From the NCBI GenBank assembly GCA_913061275.1, contig CAJXSR010000004.1, positions 102,347-166,346 of the forward strand: a stretch of 64,000 nucleotides of DNA. Reading direction: 5' to 3'. This DNA is from an uncultured Paracoccaceae bacterium. Lineage in GTDB: Bacteria > Pseudomonadota > Alphaproteobacteria > Rhodobacterales > Rhodobacteraceae. Of the stretch, positions 45,747 to 54,994 are shown one piece after another (the first letter of the stretch is position 1; every line of letters begins with the position of its first letter). A program made the position numbers and the translations under genes. A model generated the notes under the pieces. The model saw nothing but the letters and a program-made list of their open reading frames with translations, had not been told where the DNA came from and did not search any database.

Positions 45747-47291
45747 ATGTCTGATATAGATCGTATATTTGTTGGCGGCGGCGGCGAAGGGTATACAACT
45801 GCGCAAAACCTGATCTTGAAATATGCTAACAGACATGGGTTAATTGCGGGTGCAACTGGTACAGGTAAAACGGTAACGCTTCAGATTTTAGCAGAAAGTT
45901 TTTCTAAAGCGGGTGTTCCTGTTTTCATGTCAGATGTTAAAGGCGATTTATCAGGGATGGCCAAAGCGGGCAGCCCAGACTTTAAGCTGCACGGTGCATT
46001 CACCAGCCGCGCGCAAACCATTGAATTTGATGATTATGGCTATGATAGTTTTCCCGTAACATTTTGGGATTTGTTCGGCGATCAAGGCCACCCAGTTCGC
46101 ACAACAATAACTGAAATGGGGCCATTGTTATTATCGCGTTTATTAGAACTGTCGGATGTTCAAGAAGGGGTTTTGAACATTGCATTCAGGGTCGCGGATG
46201 AACAGGGTTTGTTATTGCTTGATTTGAAAGACTTACGGGCAATGCTTGTGTCTTTAGGGGAAAATTCGAAAGAGGTATCTTTGCGCTATGGTAATGTTTC
46301 AACTTCTTCCATTGGTGCCATTCAACGCAGCTTATTGGTGCTTGAAAATCAAGGTGCGGCAAACTTCTTTGGGGAACCGGCCCTAAATCTATCAGACATG
46401 ATTTCTACTACACCCAACGGGCAAGGCCGTATTAACATTCTTGCCGCAGATAAACTGATGCAATCGCCAAGGCTATACGCCACGTTTCTTTTATGGATTT
46501 TATCCGAGCTATTTGAAGATTTGCCAGAAATTGGCGACCCAGATAAACCAAAATTCGTGTTTTTCTTTGACGAAGCCCACCTGTTGTTCGATGACGCGCC
46601 CAAAGCGCTTATTGATAAGGTTGAACAAGTGGCGCGTCTGATCCGATCCAAAGGTGTTGGGGTTTACTTCGTTACCCAAAGCCCAACAGACGTTCCCAAT
46701 GATATTTTGGGTCAGTTGGGCAACCGTGTACAACATGCATTGCGTGCCTTTACGCCGCGTGATCGAAAAGCGTTGCTTATGGCCGCGGATACATTCCGGA
46801 CCAATCCACGGTTTGACACTGCTGATACCATACTTGAGTTGGGTACAGGCGAAGCGCTTGTGTCTACGTTGGAAAAAAAGGGCATGCCCAGCATGGTAGA
46901 GCAAACCTTGATACGCCCGCCATCGTCACAGCTTGGCCCACTTACGAAAGAAGAGCGTAATGCTATTGTGAGGAACTCACATCTTGCAGGTCTTTATGAG
47001 ACTGGAATTGATCGCGATTCAGCATTTGAGGTTTTGACGAAAAGGGCTGAAGAAGCCGCAAAAGAAGCTGCACGTGTTGAGGCGCAAGAAAACGAAATTG
47101 AAGAGAAAGAAAAAGAACGTAAATATGCCCGTCGTTATGATGGCGGCACTACACGATCCACACGCAAAAGCACGTCTCGCAGTGATAGTATCGGCAAAAC
47201 CTTTGCCAAATCATTTGCCCGGCAATTAGGCAGTAAAGCGGGGCAAAAGTTGGTGCGCGGAATTCTGGGCAGTTTGTTTAAAGGGCGTTAA
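45747..47291 (+). CDS. HerA-like helicase/ATPase (DUF853 family)
   Basis: A 514-residue P-loop ATPase of the HerA/FtsK superfamily. Walker A is [20 protein letters not shown] (residues about 35-55). Walker B is [20 protein letters not shown] sensor-like segment is [20 protein letters not shown], and the arginine-finger candidate is [17 protein letters not shown]. The C-terminal 60 residues are charged ([20 protein letters not shown]). Family members are called 'helicase HerA-like C-terminal domain'; their role is not established. Stops 4 bp into the convergent CorC-like gene. Confidence 0.88.
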   Translation: MSDIDRIFVGGGGEGYTTAQNLILKYANRHGLIAGATGTGKTVTLQILAESFSKAGVPVFMSDVKGDLSGMAKAGSPDFKLHGAFTSRAQTIEFDDYGYDSFPVTFWDLFGDQGHPVRTTITEMGPLLLSRLLELSDVQEGVLNIAFRVADEQGLLLLDLKDLRAMLVSLGENSKEVSLRYGNVSTSSIGAIQRSLLVLENQGAANFFGEPALNLSDMISTTPNGQGRINILAADKLMQSPRLYATFLLWILSELFEDLPEIGDPDKPKFVFFFDEAHLLFDDAPKALIDKVEQVARLIRSKGVGVYFVTQSPTDVPNDILGQLGNRVQHALRAFTPRDRKALLMAADTFRTNPRFDTADTILELGTGEALVSTLEKKGMPSMVEQTLIRPPSSQLGPLTKEERNAIVRNSHLAGLYETGIDRDSAFEVLTKRAEEAAKEAARVEAQENEIEEKEKERKYARRYDGGTTRSTRKSTSRSDSIGKTFAKSFARQLGSKAGQKLVRGILGSLFKGR

Positions 47292-48604
47292 AGCGGGCGC
47301 ACCTTCAATTTTATAATACGGTTTTGTTCCCGCTGCACAATTTGAAACCTGTAACCATGAAAACTAAACACTTGCCCCGCAATAGGGATCATTTGTGCTT
47401 CATGTATTACTAAGCCTGCAACTGTATTGGCCTCATCATCGGGTAAATCCCAATCGTAAGAACGGTTTAAATCCCGAATAGTTGCAGCCCCATCAACCTC
47501 AAAGTTACCGCTTGCATCCGCTTGTATGTCGGATGTTTCTTCCTGATCGTGCTCATCCGTAATCTCACCCACGATCTCTTCAAGAATGTCTTCCAAGGTT
47601 ATCAAACCTTGCAGGGCGCCATATTCATCGACAACCAATGCAAAATGGGAACGACGTCGTAAAAACTGGTGCATCTGATCGTTCAGCGTTGTTGTTTCAG
47701 GAACAAAATATGGCTTCATCGCAATGTCCATGATTTTCAACTTAGACATCGCAGTTTGACGGTTATCAGCGTTACGCAAAAGTTTTTCAACGGCACGCAG
47801 CAGATCTTTTGAATGTAATACACCAACAATATTTTCTGTATCATCTTTATAAACAGGTATGCGTGTATAGGCAGACTCTAGGCAATTGCGAACAATATCT
47901 TGCGGGTCGTCATCTGCATTAATCATCTCAATGTCAGAACGGTGCAACATTATTTCTTCGACTTCACGGTCTTTCAAATCAAGCGCCCCTAACAGACGGT
48001 CGCGGTCGTCTTTTTTGAAGTTACCTTCAATATGACCAAGTGAAATAGCCCCTGCTATTTCTTCTTGTGCGGCGTCCATCTCGTCATCAGCCGCCATATT
48101 AACCCCAAATGCAGTCAATATAATGCGGACAAAAAATTGAACTGCCGCCACAATCGGTGACAGTAAAATGACAACTATGCGAATGGGTGCGGCCACAAGT
48201 ATTGCCGCAGACTCTGCCTTGGTTATGGCATAGGTTTTTGGTAATACCTCTGCGAAAATCAGCACTAATAAAGTCATGACCAAAGTGGCATAAGCTACAC
48301 CATTAACCCCAAAAAGTCGTGTGAACAGGCTGGTCGCAAGGGCTGTTGCTAGGATATTAACAAGATTATTACCCAACAAAACCGACCCGATAAGCCGTTC
48401 ATTGTTGTCTGTTAAGCTTAGTGCACGTTTTGCACCGCGTGATCCTTGCTCTGCCAACCCATGCAACTTACCACGGCTGGCCGCCGTAAGGGCAGTTTCA
48501 GAGCCAGAGAAAAATGCTGACAACACCAAAAGCGCCGCAATACAAGCGGATGTGATCCAGAAATCGGCATCTAAAGCAGTTACAGTCAAGATAATGGTTT
48601 CCAT
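47288..48604 (-). CDS. CorC/HlyC family membrane protein
   Basis: A 438-residue protein. The N-terminal DUF21/CNNM membrane domain ([40 protein letters not shown]) carries the S-E-T-A motif. Two CBS domains follow ([40 protein letters not shown]) and a CorC_HlyC domain ([20 protein letters not shown]). Members are linked to magnesium or cobalt homeostasis. It faces the HerA-like gene, with 4-bp overlap. The divergent phosphoesterase gene is 77 bp away. Confidence 0.93.
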   Translation of the reverse strand: METIILTVTALDADFWITSACIAALLVLSAFFSGSETALTAASRGKLHGLAEQGSRGAKRALSLTDNNERLIGSVLLGNNLVNILATALATSLFTRLFGVNGVAYATLVMTLLVLIFAEVLPKTYAITKAESAAILVAAPIRIVVILLSPIVAAVQFFVRIILTAFGVNMAADDEMDAAQEEIAGAISLGHIEGNFKKDDRDRLLGALDLKDREVEEIMLHRSDIEMINADDDPQDIVRNCLESAYTRIPVYKDDTENIVGVLHSKDLLRAVEKLLRNADNRQTAMSKLKIMDIAMKPYFVPETTTLNDQMHQFLRRRSHFALVVDEYGALQGLITLEDILEEIVGEITDEHDQEETSDIQADASGNFEVDGAATIRDLNRSYDWDLPDDEANTVAGLVIHEAQMIPIAGQVFSFHGYRFQIVQREQNRIIKLKVRPL

Positions 48605-48681
48605 TCTTATGGATTTCCTTAATTCTATGCATTGTCTTAGTTATGGGGCTTAGCAAATGTCACATCAAGGGTTGGATAGCG

Positions 48682-49482
48682 ATGAATATCTGTGATTTAG
48701 GTAAAATTCAGGGTGATATGTTGTTGTTTGGCGGCATTTATTCCAATTTAGCGGCGTTAAATGCCTTTATTATGGCTGCACAAGAATACTCTATACCGCC
48801 TGAAAACTGTATTTGTACAGGTGATATTGTGGCATTTTGCGCCGATGCAGCCGCATGTGTTGACAAAATGTGCGACTTCGCTTGCCCTGTCATAGCGGGT
48901 AACTGTGAAGTGCAACTTGCAAACGATGCGCAAGATTGCGGGTGTGGTTATTCTGAAGGATCTGAATGTTCAATACTTTCAGATGGTTGGTATTCGCACG
49001 CAATACGCCAAATCAATGATACGCATAAACAGTGGATGTCTAACCTGCCTGACCGCATAACATTCGTTCATAATGCGAAACGTTACGGGGTTGTTCATGG
49101 TGCAGCTAGCGATATATCGCGGTTTATTTGGCCTGTTGTCACTGATGAAGTGATTTTATCCGAAATAGCTTTACTGGAAGCCCAAATTGGTAAGGTGGAT
49201 GTCGTAATTGCAGGTCATACAGGTATTCCAATGAGCCGCAATATTGGCACGAAGTCATGGATAAACACAGGGGCAATAGGGATGCCCAGTAATAACGGTA
49301 GATCCTTAACTGGTTATGGATATTTGAATGAAAACAGCATTAAAATCATAGATTTGCCATATGATATTAATGCAAGCGTACAAGCAATGGAGCAAGCAGG
49401 TTTAACCCAAGGATATGAAAAAACATTATCTACAGGGTATTGGCCAAGCCAAGATAATTTACCTGTTGAATTACACCGTTAA
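48682..49482 (+). CDS. Metallophosphoesterase family protein
   Basis: A 266-residue calcineurin-like phosphoesterase. The N-terminal metal motif is altered (the usual DIHGN is GDMLLFGGIYSNLAALNAFI; G-G-I-Y-S-N replaces the standard), while ICTGDIVAFCADAAACVDKM keeps G-D-x-V, VIAGNCEVQL keeps the G-N-C/H-D/E block, and VIAGHTGIPM and INTGAIGMP are the last metal motifs. Thus D-x-H of block 1 is not present as such, so activity may be modified or lost. The Cys-rich middle (DCGCGYSEGSECS) is unusual. ATG 48682 preferred over 48643. Overlaps xerD by 4 bp. Confidence 0.85.
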   Translation: MNICDLGKIQGDMLLFGGIYSNLAALNAFIMAAQEYSIPPENCICTGDIVAFCADAAACVDKMCDFACPVIAGNCEVQLANDAQDCGCGYSEGSECSILSDGWYSHAIRQINDTHKQWMSNLPDRITFVHNAKRYGVVHGAASDISRFIWPVVTDEVILSEIALLEAQIGKVDVVIAGHTGIPMSRNIGTKSWINTGAIGMPSNNGRSLTGYGYLNENSIKIIDLPYDINASVQAMEQAGLTQGYEKTLSTGYWPSQDNLPVELHR

Positions 49483-50402
49483 TCTTGTGCTAACGGATGA
49501 TGTTCCAACACCAATTCTTTCAGTTTTTCATCTAGAACATGGGTGTAAATTTCCGTAGTTGCCACATCGGCATGCCCTAGTAGCATTTGGATCACGCGCA
49601 AATCTGCACCGCCTGCTAAAAGATGTGTCGCAAACGCGTGTCGTAGCGTGTGCGGAGTTACTTTATCGGGGTTAATACCAGCGTTTTGGGCATATTCTTT
49701 GACGAGGGTGTAAAACCTTATTCTTGTCAGGTGGCCCAGATTTCCATTTGACGCAAATAAAAATTTTGACAGCGGTACACCCTTACTTAGTGCCAATTCC
49801 TGTTTTTCATCAAAGCTTTGTAAATATACCGCAGTTGCCATTTTCGCTGGGGCTGACAAAGGCACCATGCGTTCCTTGCCGCCTTTGCCCTTTATAAAAA
49901 GCATTTCAGGATCACCACGCACTGCCGCTACAGGAAGGGATACCAGTTCAGAAACACGCATGCCTGTTGCATATAAAAGCTGCATCAAACAGCTGTTTCT
50001 ATTACGATCAAATTGACTGCGGCCAGTTTGTGTAGCAGCCTCTAACATACGGCTAACTTCATCGTAACTTAATGTATTTGGTAGGCTTTTTGCCGTGCGC
50101 GGGCCTTTAATCATCATTGAAGGGTCATCGTCACGCCAACCTTCTTCAAAGGCAAACCTAAATAGTTGACGTACTGCCGATAAACGCCGCGCGCGTGTAG
50201 ACGATGCCATTCCACGGTATTCCAGTGCTACAATGTAATCCTCTACATTTGATCTGGTTGCTGTGTTAAATTCGCACTTGGATTTTGTCAAAAAACTTTC
50301 AAACTCTTGTAAATCACGTGCATAAGCTAGAAGTGTGTTGTCAGACGCATTTTTTTCTGCCTGAATTGCCTCTAAAAACGTTTTTATCCAATGACTTGTC
50401 AT
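49479..50402 (-). CDS. xerD: Tyrosine recombinase XerD
   Basis: A 307-residue site-specific recombinase for chromosome dimer resolution. The N-terminal core-binding domain (EKNASDNTLLAYARDLQEFE; STRARRLSAVRQLFRFAFEE) and the catalytic domain (LLYATGMRVSELVSL with the first Arg; TPHTLRHAFATHLLAGGADL; MLLGHADVATTEIYTHV with the nucleophilic Tyr) fit XerC/D. The Y-T-H-V sequence and length suit XerD. Its start overlaps the end of the upstream 503-residue gene by 4 bp (ATGA). Confidence 0.92.
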   Translation of the reverse strand: MTSHWIKTFLEAIQAEKNASDNTLLAYARDLQEFESFLTKSKCEFNTATRSNVEDYIVALEYRGMASSTRARRLSAVRQLFRFAFEEGWRDDDPSMMIKGPRTAKSLPNTLSYDEVSRMLEAATQTGRSQFDRNRNSCLMQLLYATGMRVSELVSLPVAAVRGDPEMLFIKGKGGKERMVPLSAPAKMATAVYLQSFDEKQELALSKGVPLSKFLFASNGNLGHLTRIRFYTLVKEYAQNAGINPDKVTPHTLRHAFATHLLAGGADLRVIQMLLGHADVATTEIYTHVLDEKLKELVLEHHPLAQD

Positions 50403-51910
50403 GCGCCCTTACCGTAAGTTAATAGCTGAATTGCTATCCTTTCTGCTTCTTCTTTAAAGCCACCATATGACAATACTGATAGGGCTATTTCAATATCGCC
50501 AATATCTGTTTCTGGCCCGTCTTTTAGAATGGTAAGGGCTGATAAAACTGCCTGACCTAATCGACCATCTTCAATATCTTGATGTAATATTGTTTTTGGC
50601 GATAAGCCCGTTAACGCGTTAAAAACAGCTACTTGCAAATTATCTTTTGGGGGAACGGTATAACTTTCCGTCACACAGGATACAATAAATTGCTCGGATT
50701 GATTGGTAGACGCAAATAACTGGGCGGTATTTAGTGTGTTTGGATTTAGGGCGGCTAATATAAACCCAATAGATTTGGCCTCAGTCGATAAAGTATGATC
50801 TGATAAAGCTTGTGCGAACCATTCTGCCAATACCGATTGTAAGCTCAAAGGTGCCATTAAATTATATGCATCGGTTAATGCCTTTGAAAGTATATCGTCG
50901 CTTCCACTGCCTAATGCTTCATTTAAGTTCTGTATCGCCGATACCCTTTCCCAAACCCCACCTGATGCAGACGGAGACCCTTCTAGGTATAAATCCAACA
51001 GGGCTATTGGCGATAAGGCCTGCTCTGCTACCAATCTTTCTGATGAAATAATGCGTTGTTTCCATCCTGCTTTGTTTTGTAGGTCCATATGTAAAAAAGC
51101 CACAGGCAGGCTTTGGCTTGGGCGCGGTAATGCCAATGCTTCACGCATTACAAATGTAAGGGGCGTTAATTTGCTTGGTATAGGCGGGGTGGTATCACTG
51201 TCGAATGCTTCAGGGTCAAGAAACATCCCCAACAAAAGCGCATCTTGGGGTGAAATTTCCCCTAATGCTTTGCCCGTTGACAAGGTAACTGATGCAGCCC
51301 CCCAATCACCTGAACGGGCAAGGCAAAAAACGCGCGCATGTAGCGTAGGGGCGAAATTTGGTGTTGAAACCATACGTTTACAAGCGTTATCGGCACGCTG
51401 GGTTAAAATGCTTACATCAAACCAGCGGCGGAAAAGCTGCGGGTTGCTAGCGTCTGCTGCTTTTAACAATGCTTCAGCTGGGTCAAGATCACCTGCCGTT
51501 AATAGGTTATCTAATCTGGCCAAAAGCAACACGTCATTTGTGTTGCCAAATGCGGGTGGATTGATTTCTGCTAATATTATTCTGCGCCATAAAGCGGTAA
51601 TCTCAGGTAACTGGCCAGTAGGGGCGTTGCGGATCAAACTGGCTAGTCTTGCAGGGTCGCTATTGCCCCAAAAGTCTGCGGGTATGCCAGAAATTTGTTC
51701 AGGAAATAACCCAACCGTATCTTTTTGAACATCTGATAACCGTGTTGTTTCAACTGGTTCAATCACAACACCCGTAAGGTCATTAATGCCATCAGATGCC
51801 TGCGGTGTTTCAAGTATGTCTGATAGCCAATCAACAGCAGACAACGGATCGGCATACGTTGGGAACCCAACTGTTATCAAAGTGACTAGCAGGGCCGCTT
51901 TGCTATTCAT
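50399..51910 (-). CDS. Exported protein of unknown function upstream of xerD
   Basis: A 503-residue protein with a putative signal peptide (KAALLVTLITVGFPTYA, cleavage after YADP). The mature part is rich in Ala/Leu and could be alpha-solenoid; repeats such as LLLARLDNLLTAGDLDPAEA and DALLLGMFLDPEAFDSDTTP resemble TPR-like helix pairs. I recognise no family. It lies between the small membrane protein (8-bp overlap) and xerD (4-bp overlap), so the three genes form one transcript. Confidence 0.7.
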   Translation of the reverse strand: MNSKAALLVTLITVGFPTYADPLSAVDWLSDILETPQASDGINDLTGVVIEPVETTRLSDVQKDTVGLFPEQISGIPADFWGNSDPARLASLIRNAPTGQLPEITALWRRIILAEINPPAFGNTNDVLLLARLDNLLTAGDLDPAEALLKAADASNPQLFRRWFDVSILTQRADNACKRMVSTPNFAPTLHARVFCLARSGDWGAASVTLSTGKALGEISPQDALLLGMFLDPEAFDSDTTPPIPSKLTPLTFVMREALALPRPSQSLPVAFLHMDLQNKAGWKQRIISSERLVAEQALSPIALLDLYLEGSPSASGGVWERVSAIQNLNEALGSGSDDILSKALTDAYNLMAPLSLQSVLAEWFAQALSDHTLSTEAKSIGFILAALNPNTLNTAQLFASTNQSEQFIVSCVTESYTVPPKDNLQVAVFNALTGLSPKTILHQDIEDGRLGQAVLSALTILKDGPETDIGDIEIALSVLSYGGFKEEAERIAIQLLTYGKGA

Positions 51911-52034
51911 TTATCGTCACTGGTTGCGTTATTTCCATATTCGGAGACGATAAATCCCCTAAATATGCGTACCCGATTAGGACAATCACACATAAAATGA
52001 TTAAAAAAAGTAAAAATTTAATCAAACGCCCCAT
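51903..52034 (-). CDS. Small single-helix membrane protein
   Basis: A 43-residue protein: a basic N-terminus MGRLIKF, one hydrophobic helix LLFLIILCVIVLIGYAYL, and a short C-terminal tail GDLSSPNMEITQPVTINE. An alternative ATG is 52037; AGGA upstream fits either. The gene overlaps the next gene's start by 8 bp. Conserved-looking small proteins ending ...GDLSP..EVTQPV are, as I recall, found in the same place in other Rhodobacterales. Function unknown. Too short for many gene callers. Confidence 0.65.
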   Translation of the reverse strand: MGRLIKFLLFLIILCVIVLIGYAYLGDLSSPNMEITQPVTINE

Positions 52035-52183
52035 CATTTATTCCTATCTGCCCCATAGTGGCCTGTTCGATCTTGTCTTGTATGATAGGGATGTTATCAC
52101 GAATATAGAAAAAGTCATCCATACGACTGATGTACAGGCAAAACTTTGCCAAAATGTGATGACATAATTAAAACGGGGGCAAC

Positions 52184-52735
52184 GTGCGGTATACATTAAG
52201 CAAAACCATCGTCTTTGTTGGCCTTATGGGCGCAGGTAAAACGGCTGTTGGGCGTTTGGTTGCTCAGGAACTTGGTGTTGCTTTTGTGGATTCTGACGAA
52301 GAAATTGTAAAAGCTGCTAATATGTCTATCACAGAAATTTTTCAACGCGACGGAGAGGCCTTTTTTCGCCAAAAAGAATCGCAAATACTCGATCGCTTGT
52401 TAGATGGCCCGCCGTGCATTTTATCAACGGGTGGTGGCGTTTATATGAAGGAAGAAAACCGCGCATTAATTTCTAAAAAAGGCATGGCATTATGGTTGCG
52501 CGTTGATTTAAATTTACTGTGGAAACGTGTTAAGAATAAAAATACAAGGCCGCTTTTGCAAGTAGCAGACCCAAAAGCTAAGCTAACAGAACTTCATACT
52601 GAGCGTACACCATATTATGCCAAAGCAGATCTGATCGTGGATTCTGAAATAAATATATCTTTGGATGATATGACTGAAAAATGTATAAATTCATTACTAA
52701 ACAACCCACTAAGCGGTGTATCTAAGGAAGAATAA
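52184..52735 (+). CDS. aroK: Shikimate kinase
   Basis: Phosphorylates shikimate in aromatic amino-acid synthesis. It has 183 residues. GLMGAGKTAVGRLVAQELG (P-loop at about 13-20), VDSDEEIVKAANMSITEIF, FRQKESQILDRLL and CILSTGGGVYMKEENR match AroK. GTG start at 52184 with a GGGGG purine block upstream. The stop overlaps the aroB ATG by 1 bp (TAATG). Confidence 0.96.
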   Translation: MRYTLSKTIVFVGLMGAGKTAVGRLVAQELGVAFVDSDEEIVKAANMSITEIFQRDGEAFFRQKESQILDRLLDGPPCILSTGGGVYMKEENRALISKKGMALWLRVDLNLLWKRVKNKNTRPLLQVADPKAKLTELHTERTPYYAKADLIVDSEINISLDDMTEKCINSLLNNPLSGVSKEE

Positions 52736-53850
52736 TGGAACGTGAAGTTGTAAATGTTGATTTAGGTGACCGGTCTTATGATATTCTAATAGGCCCTAAT
52801 TTAGTGCCAAACGCAGGGGCGTTAATCAAACCGTTTTTAAAACGCAATCATGTTGTTATTATCACCGATGAAAATGTCGCCAGGCTACATTTAGCCACAC
52901 TGGAAAAAGGTTTAGCAGACCAAGGTATTAGTTCATCCGCGTTAAAGTTACCCGCAGGCGAAACTACAAAATCTTGGGAAATGCTACAAGAAACAACCGA
53001 ATGGCTGCTATCAGAAAAAGTAGAACGCGATGATATTGTAGTTGCTTTTGGCGGCGGCGTTATCGGCGATTTGGCAGGTTTTGCAGCCGCTATAATGCGA
53101 AGGGGTGTTCGATTTGTACAAATTCCAACATCTTTGCTGGCGCAGGTCGATAGTTCGGTTGGTGGGAAAACGGGCATTAACTCACCTCATGGCAAAAATC
53201 TGGTAGGGGCTTTTTACCAACCCCAACTGGTTTTGGCCGATGTCGAGGTGTTGGGAACGCTAACATCTCGTGATTTCTTGGCGGGATATGGTGAAGTTAT
53301 AAAATATGGTATGTTGGGGGATATTAAGTTTTTTACCTGGTTAGAGGAAAATGGCCCTGCTATGGCTGCGGGTGATATGAAAAAACGTATCTATGCCGTG
53401 AAACGGTCATGCCAAATGAAAGCCGATATTGTTGCGCGCGATGAAAAAGAACATGGGGACAGGGCTTTGTTAAATCTGGGGCACACATTTTGCCACGCAC
53501 TTGAGGCAGCAACTGGGTATTCTGATCGTCTATTACACGGTGAAGGTGTGGCCATTGGATGCGCCTTGGCGTTTGAAACTTCTATGCGTTTGGGTTTATG
53601 TGCGCAAGAAGCCCCTAGTCGGGTTAGGGCGCACTTAAAAAACATGAAGATGAAGGTTGATCTATCTGATATAGAAGGTAAATTACCTAATGCAGATGCG
53701 TTAATTAACTTTATGGCACAAGATAAAAAAGTTCAAGATGGTAAGCTAGCATTCATAATGGCACGCAGTATCGGCGACAGTTATGTGGATCGGGATGTAG
53801 ATTTGACAGTGGTTAAATCCGTATTAGAAGACGCATTAAGTCTTCGTTAA
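52735..53850 (+). CDS. aroB: 3-dehydroquinate synthase
   Basis: NAD- and metal-dependent cyclase of the shikimate pathway. It has 371 residues. Motifs: LPAGETTKSWEMLQETTEWL, VVAFGGGVIGDLAGFAAAIM, RGVRFVQIPTSLLAQVDSSV, GGKTGINSPHGKNLVGAFYQ and LNLGHTFCHALEAATGYSDR with metal-ligand His. Coupled to aroK. Convergent with the radical SAM gene 12 bp downstream. Confidence 0.97.
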   Translation: MEREVVNVDLGDRSYDILIGPNLVPNAGALIKPFLKRNHVVIITDENVARLHLATLEKGLADQGISSSALKLPAGETTKSWEMLQETTEWLLSEKVERDDIVVAFGGGVIGDLAGFAAAIMRRGVRFVQIPTSLLAQVDSSVGGKTGINSPHGKNLVGAFYQPQLVLADVEVLGTLTSRDFLAGYGEVIKYGMLGDIKFFTWLEENGPAMAAGDMKKRIYAVKRSCQMKADIVARDEKEHGDRALLNLGHTFCHALEAATGYSDRLLHGEGVAIGCALAFETSMRLGLCAQEAPSRVRAHLKNMKMKVDLSDIEGKLPNADALINFMAQDKKVQDGKLAFIMARSIGDSYVDRDVDLTVVKSVLEDALSLR

Positions 53851-53862
53851 TACGGGTTTAAT

Positions 53863-54825
53863 TTAACCCGAACAGCTGGCGCCACCCAAAACACAGAACT
53901 TTGCGCAATGGGGATGGTTTAGTTTAACGTCACCCTCGGCCTGTTCCAGCGTTTCGCCCAACTCAAATTCCGGGCTGTAGGGCAGTAATGTACAGGCTAA
54001 AACCGCAAGTTTATCAGCGCCTTTTCGTTTCACAACCATACGAGACGATGAACACATTACATCCGATTTGGGTTTGTTTAAGATACCCCAACAAGCCGTT
54101 GTAATTTCAGGAACATCCACTGTTTCATCCATTTCAGGAAACAACATTGTAATTGCTGGGTCCTCAGTATCTATCGTAAAATCATTGGCGTCAAATAAAG
54201 CTTTATAGCCAGCTCTGCTTTGGGCATCAGTATCACCCCATACGGTACGGCCAGCAACAGCCATTCGAATGCCGTTATCGCGTAACCATTCCATGCCTAT
54301 AAGTGTAATGTCATAACTGCCTTTGCCACGTTCTTCATCGTGGTATTCGCGTTTGAAATGATCCAGTGAAATGCGCAAAGTCAACTTCCCACTAAATTCT
54401 TCATTCAGGGCCAATAAACCTGCTTTTACAGACTTTCGCATCATCGGACGCATTGCATTGGTTAATACTAGCACCTCAAAACCACGCGTAAGACAGGCAC
54501 GTATCATATCAATAATATCGGGGTTCATGAACGGTTCACCACCGGTAAAGCCAATTTCGGTAACGGGCCACGCGCGTGATGCAAGCTGATCTAGGTAGCT
54601 TACAACCTCATCTGTGGTGATATAAACCAAGGCATCATTTTTGGGTGAGCTTTCAATATAGCAATTTAAACATTCAATATTACACAAAGTTCCAGTGTTA
54701 AACCAAAGGGTTGTAGGTTTAATAAGTGGCACAGTCGCGCGGGCTTCACCTTTTGCAGTGATGTCGGGATGTTCAAACTTACCCAAAGGGGTTACGTTTT
54801 TAGCATCAAAAGTTTGTTCATTCAT
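53863..54825 (-). CDS. Radical SAM protein with C-terminal Cys-rich region
   Basis: A 320-residue radical SAM enzyme. The cluster motif is NTGTLCNIECLNCYIESSPK (C-x3-C-x2-C, about residues 45-60). The SAM-binding segment is EIGFTGGEPFMNPDIIDMIR (G-G-E-P). The C-terminus holds further Cys (VMCSSSRMVV; VLACTLLPYSPEF; HCAKFCVLGGASCSG), which may bind a second Fe-S cluster, as in SPASM-type proteins. The substrate is not known. The gene is alone, between convergent aroB and divergent zwf, with no obvious peptide substrate gene near it. Confidence 0.85.
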   Translation of the reverse strand: MNEQTFDAKNVTPLGKFEHPDITAKGEARATVPLIKPTTLWFNTGTLCNIECLNCYIESSPKNDALVYITTDEVVSYLDQLASRAWPVTEIGFTGGEPFMNPDIIDMIRACLTRGFEVLVLTNAMRPMMRKSVKAGLLALNEEFSGKLTLRISLDHFKREYHDEERGKGSYDITLIGMEWLRDNGIRMAVAGRTVWGDTDAQSRAGYKALFDANDFTIDTEDPAITMLFPEMDETVDVPEITTACWGILNKPKSDVMCSSSRMVVKRKGADKLAVLACTLLPYSPEFELGETLEQAEGDVKLNHPHCAKFCVLGGASCSG

Positions 54826-54994
54826 TGTTCTGCCTGAATATTAGATTTCTTTGTGGATATACTTTTTAACTGCTGGTGAAAAGCCTTATGAAATTAGCCC
54901 ACAGAATCGTGATTATTTGCAATGCAACTGTGTTTATCTTGCGAATAGGCCGCGTAATTGTAATAATCCGATAAAATTAAACAAAGGCTGGATT

